A model generated the notes under the pieces. That model was given only the letters and a program-made list of their open reading frames with translations. It was not told the DNA's origin and searched no databases. Both the position numbers and the translations under genes were made by a program. From the NCBI RefSeq assembly GCF_004137085.1, contig NZ_QYBC01000011.1:1-64000 (forward strand): a stretch of DNA of 64,000 bases, given 5' to 3'. Shown piece after piece: positions 61,340-64,000 of the stretch (positions are counted from its first letter, which is position 1; each line of letters begins with the position of its first letter). Source of the stretch: Lichenibacterium ramalinae (GTDB lineage Bacteria; Pseudomonadota; Alphaproteobacteria; Rhizobiales; Beijerinckiaceae).

Positions 61340-62699
61340 CCTCGGCGGAGGCCGGCAGCCGCACCTCCACCCGGAGGCCGCCGCCGGGGCTCCGAATCGC
61401 CGCCACCCGGCCGCCGGCCACCTCCGCCACCTCCTTGACGATCGACAGCCCCAGCCCGCTGCCGCTCGGCACCGTGCCTTCGACGCGGTAGAAGCGCTCG
61501 AACACCCGCTCCTCCTCGCCGGGCGGCAAGCCGGGGCCATCGTCCTGCACGGCCAACACCGCTTCGCCGCCCGACGTCTCGATCACCACCGTGACGCTGC
61601 AGCCCGCCGGGCAGTAGCGCAGCGCGTTGTCGACGAGGTTGACCAGCATCTCGCCCATCATGGTCTCGTCGCCGGCCGCTTCGGCGGCGGGGTCGCGCTC
61701 GTCGAGGCCGAGGTCGATGCCGCGCTCGAGCGCCAGGCCGGCGACATCCTCGAGGACGCGCCGCGTCAGGGCGCCGAGCCTCACCCGGTCGTCCCGCGCG
61801 CGGCGGCTGCCCGGCTCGGCGCGCGACAGCGTCAGCAGCTGCTCCGCCAGGCGCGACATCTGCCCGACGCCGACCTGGATGGCCTTCAGCGCCGTCGCCT
61901 GGTCGTCGGCGCCGATGCGGCGCAGCGCGTAGGTGGCCTGGAGGTTCAGTACGGCCAGCGGGGTGCGCAGCTGGTGGGCGGCGTTGGTGACGAAGCGGTG
62001 CTGGGCGGCGAGCTGCGCCTTCACGCGCGCGATGCGGCCGTTGATGGCCTCGACCAGCGGCCGGATCTCGGACTGGACCGTCTCGGGCGCGAAGGGTTCG
62101 AGGCTGGCGGTGGGCCGGGCCCGCACCTCGTCGCGCAGGCGGATCAGCGGCCCGAGGCCGCGCTTGAGGCCGAAGGCCATGAAGACGCCGGCGGTCGCCA
62201 GCAGGGCCAGCCCCTGGCCGAGGCCGGTGAGCCACAGGCGCCGCACCATCGCGTCGCGCCCGACCAGCGAGGTGGCCACCACCACGGTGATGCCCCGGTG
62301 CGGCCCCGGCCCCGCCAGGGCATGGTCGAGCGCGTGGAACCGCATGATCCGGCCGCGATAGGCGGCCTCGTAGGCGTCGGCCCCGCCGGTCGGCAGCGGC
62401 AGGTCGGCGGCCCCCGCCACGAGGCGCCCGGCGCCGTCCGTCACGCGGACGTAGACGAAGTCCCCGGCGCCCGTGTCGAACATTTCCAGCGCGGCCGGCG
62501 GCACCGTCACCTGCAGCAAGCCGTCCTCGGCCCGCGTTTCCTCGGCGATGACGCGGGCCGAGCCGAGCAGCATGCGGTCCGTCACGAGGTCGGCGGTGGC
62601 GCGGGCCGTGGCATAGCCCGTCACGGCATTGACGGCGGCCAGCAGGGTCAGCGGCACCAGCAGCCAGGCGAGCAGCTGCGAGCGCAGGCTGGACATCAT
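61332..62699 (-). CDS. sensor histidine kinase (TctE-like)
   Basis: A 455-residue membrane kinase. An N-terminal helix (about 10-30), a periplasmic 2CSK_N-type sensor, a second helix (about 160-180), the H-box (FVTNAAHQLRTPLAVL), then N- and G-boxes (LVNLVDNALRYC, VQDDGPGLPP, GSGLGLSIVKEV). The TctE group senses tricarboxylates or related acids in known cases. It follows the response regulator gene by 21 bp. Its 3' end is part of the inverted repeat at 61239-61339. Confidence 0.9.
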   Translation of the reverse strand: MMSSLRSQLLAWLLVPLTLLAAVNAVTGYATARATADLVTDRMLLGSARVIAEETRAEDGLLQVTVPPAALEMFDTGAGDFVYVRVTDGAGRLVAGAADLPLPTGGADAYEAAYRGRIMRFHALDHALAGPGPHRGITVVVATSLVGRDAMVRRLWLTGLGQGLALLATAGVFMAFGLKRGLGPLIRLRDEVRARPTASLEPFAPETVQSEIRPLVEAINGRIARVKAQLAAQHRFVTNAAHQLRTPLAVLNLQATYALRRIGADDQATALKAIQVGVGQMSRLAEQLLTLSRAEPGSRRARDDRVRLGALTRRVLEDVAGLALERGIDLGLDERDPAAEAAGDETMMGEMLVNLVDNALRYCPAGCSVTVVIETSGGEAVLAVQDDGPGLPPGEEERVFERFYRVEGTVPSGSGLGLSIVKEVAEVAGGRVAAIRSPGGGLRVEVRLPASAEAR

Positions 62700-62720
62700 C
62701 GGGCCACCGCCGGGCCGGGG

Positions 62721-63392
62721 TCAGGCGCCATCGTGGCGCAGCAGGTAGCCGAGGCCCCGCAGCGTCGCGATCGACACCGAACTGCCGTCGAGCTTCTTGC
62801 GCAGGCGATGGACGTAGATCTCGATGGCGCTGGGGTCGGCGTCGTCGTCGAAGCCGAACACCGTTTCGGCCAGGGCGGCCTTGCTGAAGGCGCGCCCGCT
62901 GCGCCGGATGAGCTGCTCCAGCACGGCCGATTCGCGCGGCGTGAGCGGCAGGGCCGCGCCCTTCAGCGTGAAGCCGCGCGTCACCGTGTCGAAGCCGAGG
63001 TCCCCGCAGCGCAGCAGGGTTCCGGCCTGGCCGGAGGAGCGCCGCAGCTGCGCCCGGATGCGGGCCTCGAGTTCCGACACTTCGAAGGGCTTGGCGAGGT
63101 AGTCGTCGGCCCCCTCGTCCAGCCCCGAGATCCGTGCCTTCAGGCTGCCGTCGGCCGTGAGCACGATGACCGGCATGGTGCTGCGCCGCCCGCGCAGGCG
63201 TCGCAGCACGTCGAGCCCGTCGAGGCGCGGCAGGGCGAGGTCGAGGATCATGAGCGCATAGGCGGCGACGCGCAGGCAGTCCTCGGCCTCGACCCCGTCA
63301 TGCGCCACATCCACCGTGTAGCGGCTGGCGCGCAGGATCTCGGCCAGCCAGCGGGCGAGATCGCGGTTGTCCTCCACCAGCAGCAGCCGCAA
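62721..63392 (-). CDS. OmpR-type response regulator (TctD-like)
   Basis: A 223-residue regulator: receiver domain with acidic pair in LVEDNRD, phospho-acceptor D51 (MILDLALPRLDG), conserved Lys in LAKPFEV, and a C-terminal OmpR/PhoB winged helix (LTPRESAVLEQLIRRSGRAFS, IYVHRLRKKLD). Start is TTG 63392 with GGGGAGG 8 bases upstream; the frame stays open further upstream, but that sequence is repeat-derived and not conserved. First gene of a two-gene operon with the kinase. Confidence 0.9.
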   Translation of the reverse strand: MRLLLVEDNRDLARWLAEILRASRYTVDVAHDGVEAEDCLRVAAYALMILDLALPRLDGLDVLRRLRGRRSTMPVIVLTADGSLKARISGLDEGADDYLAKPFEVSELEARIRAQLRRSSGQAGTLLRCGDLGFDTVTRGFTLKGAALPLTPRESAVLEQLIRRSGRAFSKAALAETVFGFDDDADPSAIEIYVHRLRKKLDGSSVSIATLRGLGYLLRHDGA

Positions 63393-63456
63393 ACCCGTCG
63401 CCTCCCCGGCGCGGGACGCTCCCGGCCTCCGCGCCGCCGCAGTGTGGCGTGGCGTC

Positions 63457-63596
63457 GCCGGGCAAGGCAAGCGGAGCCGGCGAAGCCGGGCAAGGCAAGC
63501 GGAGCCGGCGAAGCCGGGCAAGGCAAGCGGAGCCGGCGAAGCCGGGCAAGGCAAGCGAAGCCGGCGAAGCCGGACAAGGCAAGCGAAGCCGGCCGG
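63457..63596 (+). repeat. 28-bp tandem repeat (VNTR) upstream of the response regulator
   Basis: Five contiguous 28-bp units starting GCCGGGCAAGGCAAGCGGAG, at 63457, 63485, 63513, 63541 and 63569. Units 1-3 are identical; 4 and 5 differ at a few bases (CGAAGCC for CGGAGCC; GGACAAGG), and the last is incomplete. It lies in the 302-bp divergent gap between the response regulator and the FMN reductase gene, where no other feature is seen. Confidence 0.96.
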
Positions 63597-63694
63597 CTTG
63601 CGTCCCCGGCGCGTCTCGAACATATGGGACGGCACCCGCCCGTCCCCGGCCGCCGCGCCCGGAGGCGCGAGGCGCGGCACCGGAGGATCGAGCC

Positions 63695-64000
63695 ATGGCG
63701 TTGAACTACGCGGTCCTGCTCGGCTCCGTGCGCCGCGACCGGATGGGGCTCCGGGCGGCCCGGATGGTGATGGCGTCGATCGCCGCCCGCGGCCATTCCG
63801 CCACGCTGGTCGATCCGCTGGAGCTGGGGCTGCCGCTGCTCGACCGCATGTACAAGGAATACCCCCCCGGGGAAGCGCCCGCGGCCCTGCGCGACCTCGC
63901 CGCGCTCTACCGGGCCGCCGACGGCTTCCTGGTGGTCAGCGCCGAATACAACCACGGCATCCCGCCGGCGCTGAAGAATCTGCTCGACCATTTCCTCGAG
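63695..64000 (+). CDS. NADPH-dependent FMN reductase family protein, 5' part
   Basis: The first 102 codons of a gene that runs off the right edge. The flavodoxin-like start LLGSVRRDRMGLRAAR (FMN phosphate loop) and SAEYNHGIPPALKNLLDH (FMN ring loop) identify the NAD(P)H-dependent FMN/quinone reductase family. CGGAGGA lies 7 bases upstream of ATG 63695. Divergent from the two-component system; co-factor reduction or chromate/quinone reduction is typical of the family. Confidence 0.85.
   Translation, partial: MALNYAVLLGSVRRDRMGLRAARMVMASIAARGHSATLVDPLELGLPLLDRMYKEYPPGEAPAALRDLAALYRAADGFLVVSAEYNHGIPPALKNLLDHFLE

Noticed and set aside
63457-63596. CRISPR-like repeat array
   Set aside because: The 28-bp units are directly contiguous with no spacers, and no cas genes are present, so it is a tandem repeat.

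Overview
The window is about 71% GC, densely coded on both strands, and full of ATGA/GTGA start-stop overlaps. Alpha-type Zur, cobalamin riboswitch, TctD/TctE-like pair and D-apiose genes fit an alphaproteobacterium of the Hyphomicrobiales (Rhizobiales), perhaps near Methylobacteriaceae/Beijerinckiaceae. The taxonomy is inference from gene content only. No rRNA, tRNA, CRISPR array, insertion sequence or phage was seen.

Layout. (1) 1-7333: D-apiose uptake and oxidation: end of a sugar-binding protein, DUF2291 lipoprotein, sugar ABC ATPase and permease, apsD, apnL, then a convergent GntR/FadR-type regulator. (2) 7589-14901, minus strand: an arabinofuranoside-type operon running lacI, binding protein, two permeases, GH127 glycosidase, ATPase, behind a LacI-type operator. 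(3) 15161-19213: zur, a Zur-box-like site, then a cobalamin riboswitch and a BtuFCD-type importer. (4) 19335-21093: copper-handling genes (SCO1, DUF2946-like, PCuAC). (5) 21435-37155: a type II secretion locus (gspG, D, K, E, F, H, I, J, L, M, C/N-like, prepilin peptidase) enclosing a second SCO-like gene and an AA5 galactose-oxidase-type copper radical enzyme with a lectin-like C-terminus. (6) 37265-42907: a membrane protein, a PAS-HTH regulator, an AraC-type regulator, a LacI/AraC chimeric regulator made by duplication and fusion, and a sugar epimerase-like gene. (7) 43126-46891: an amidohydrolase and an envelope lipid glycosylation module (LABN, GT2, GT39). (8) 47097-56024: cupin, LysR regulator, and a putrescine-type operon in which both the aldehyde dehydrogenase and the binding protein are disrupted, then an APC permease. 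(9) 56185-61210: beta-propeller protein, NMT1/SsuA-type ABC importer, and a proline racemase family protein with an unusual Ser/Thr pair. (10) 61332-64000: a TctD/TctE-like two-component system, a 28-bp tandem repeat, and the start of an FMN reductase.

The two strongest candidates for something new are the copper/T2SS/AA5 locus, which looks like a dedicated assembly and export system for a secreted copper radical oxidase, and the chimeric regulator at 41260-41997, which joins the promoter, operator and HTH of the window's own lacI to the C-terminal half of the neighbouring AraC-type gene. Minisatellite-like repeats, several of them in-frame inside coding genes, recur through the window.
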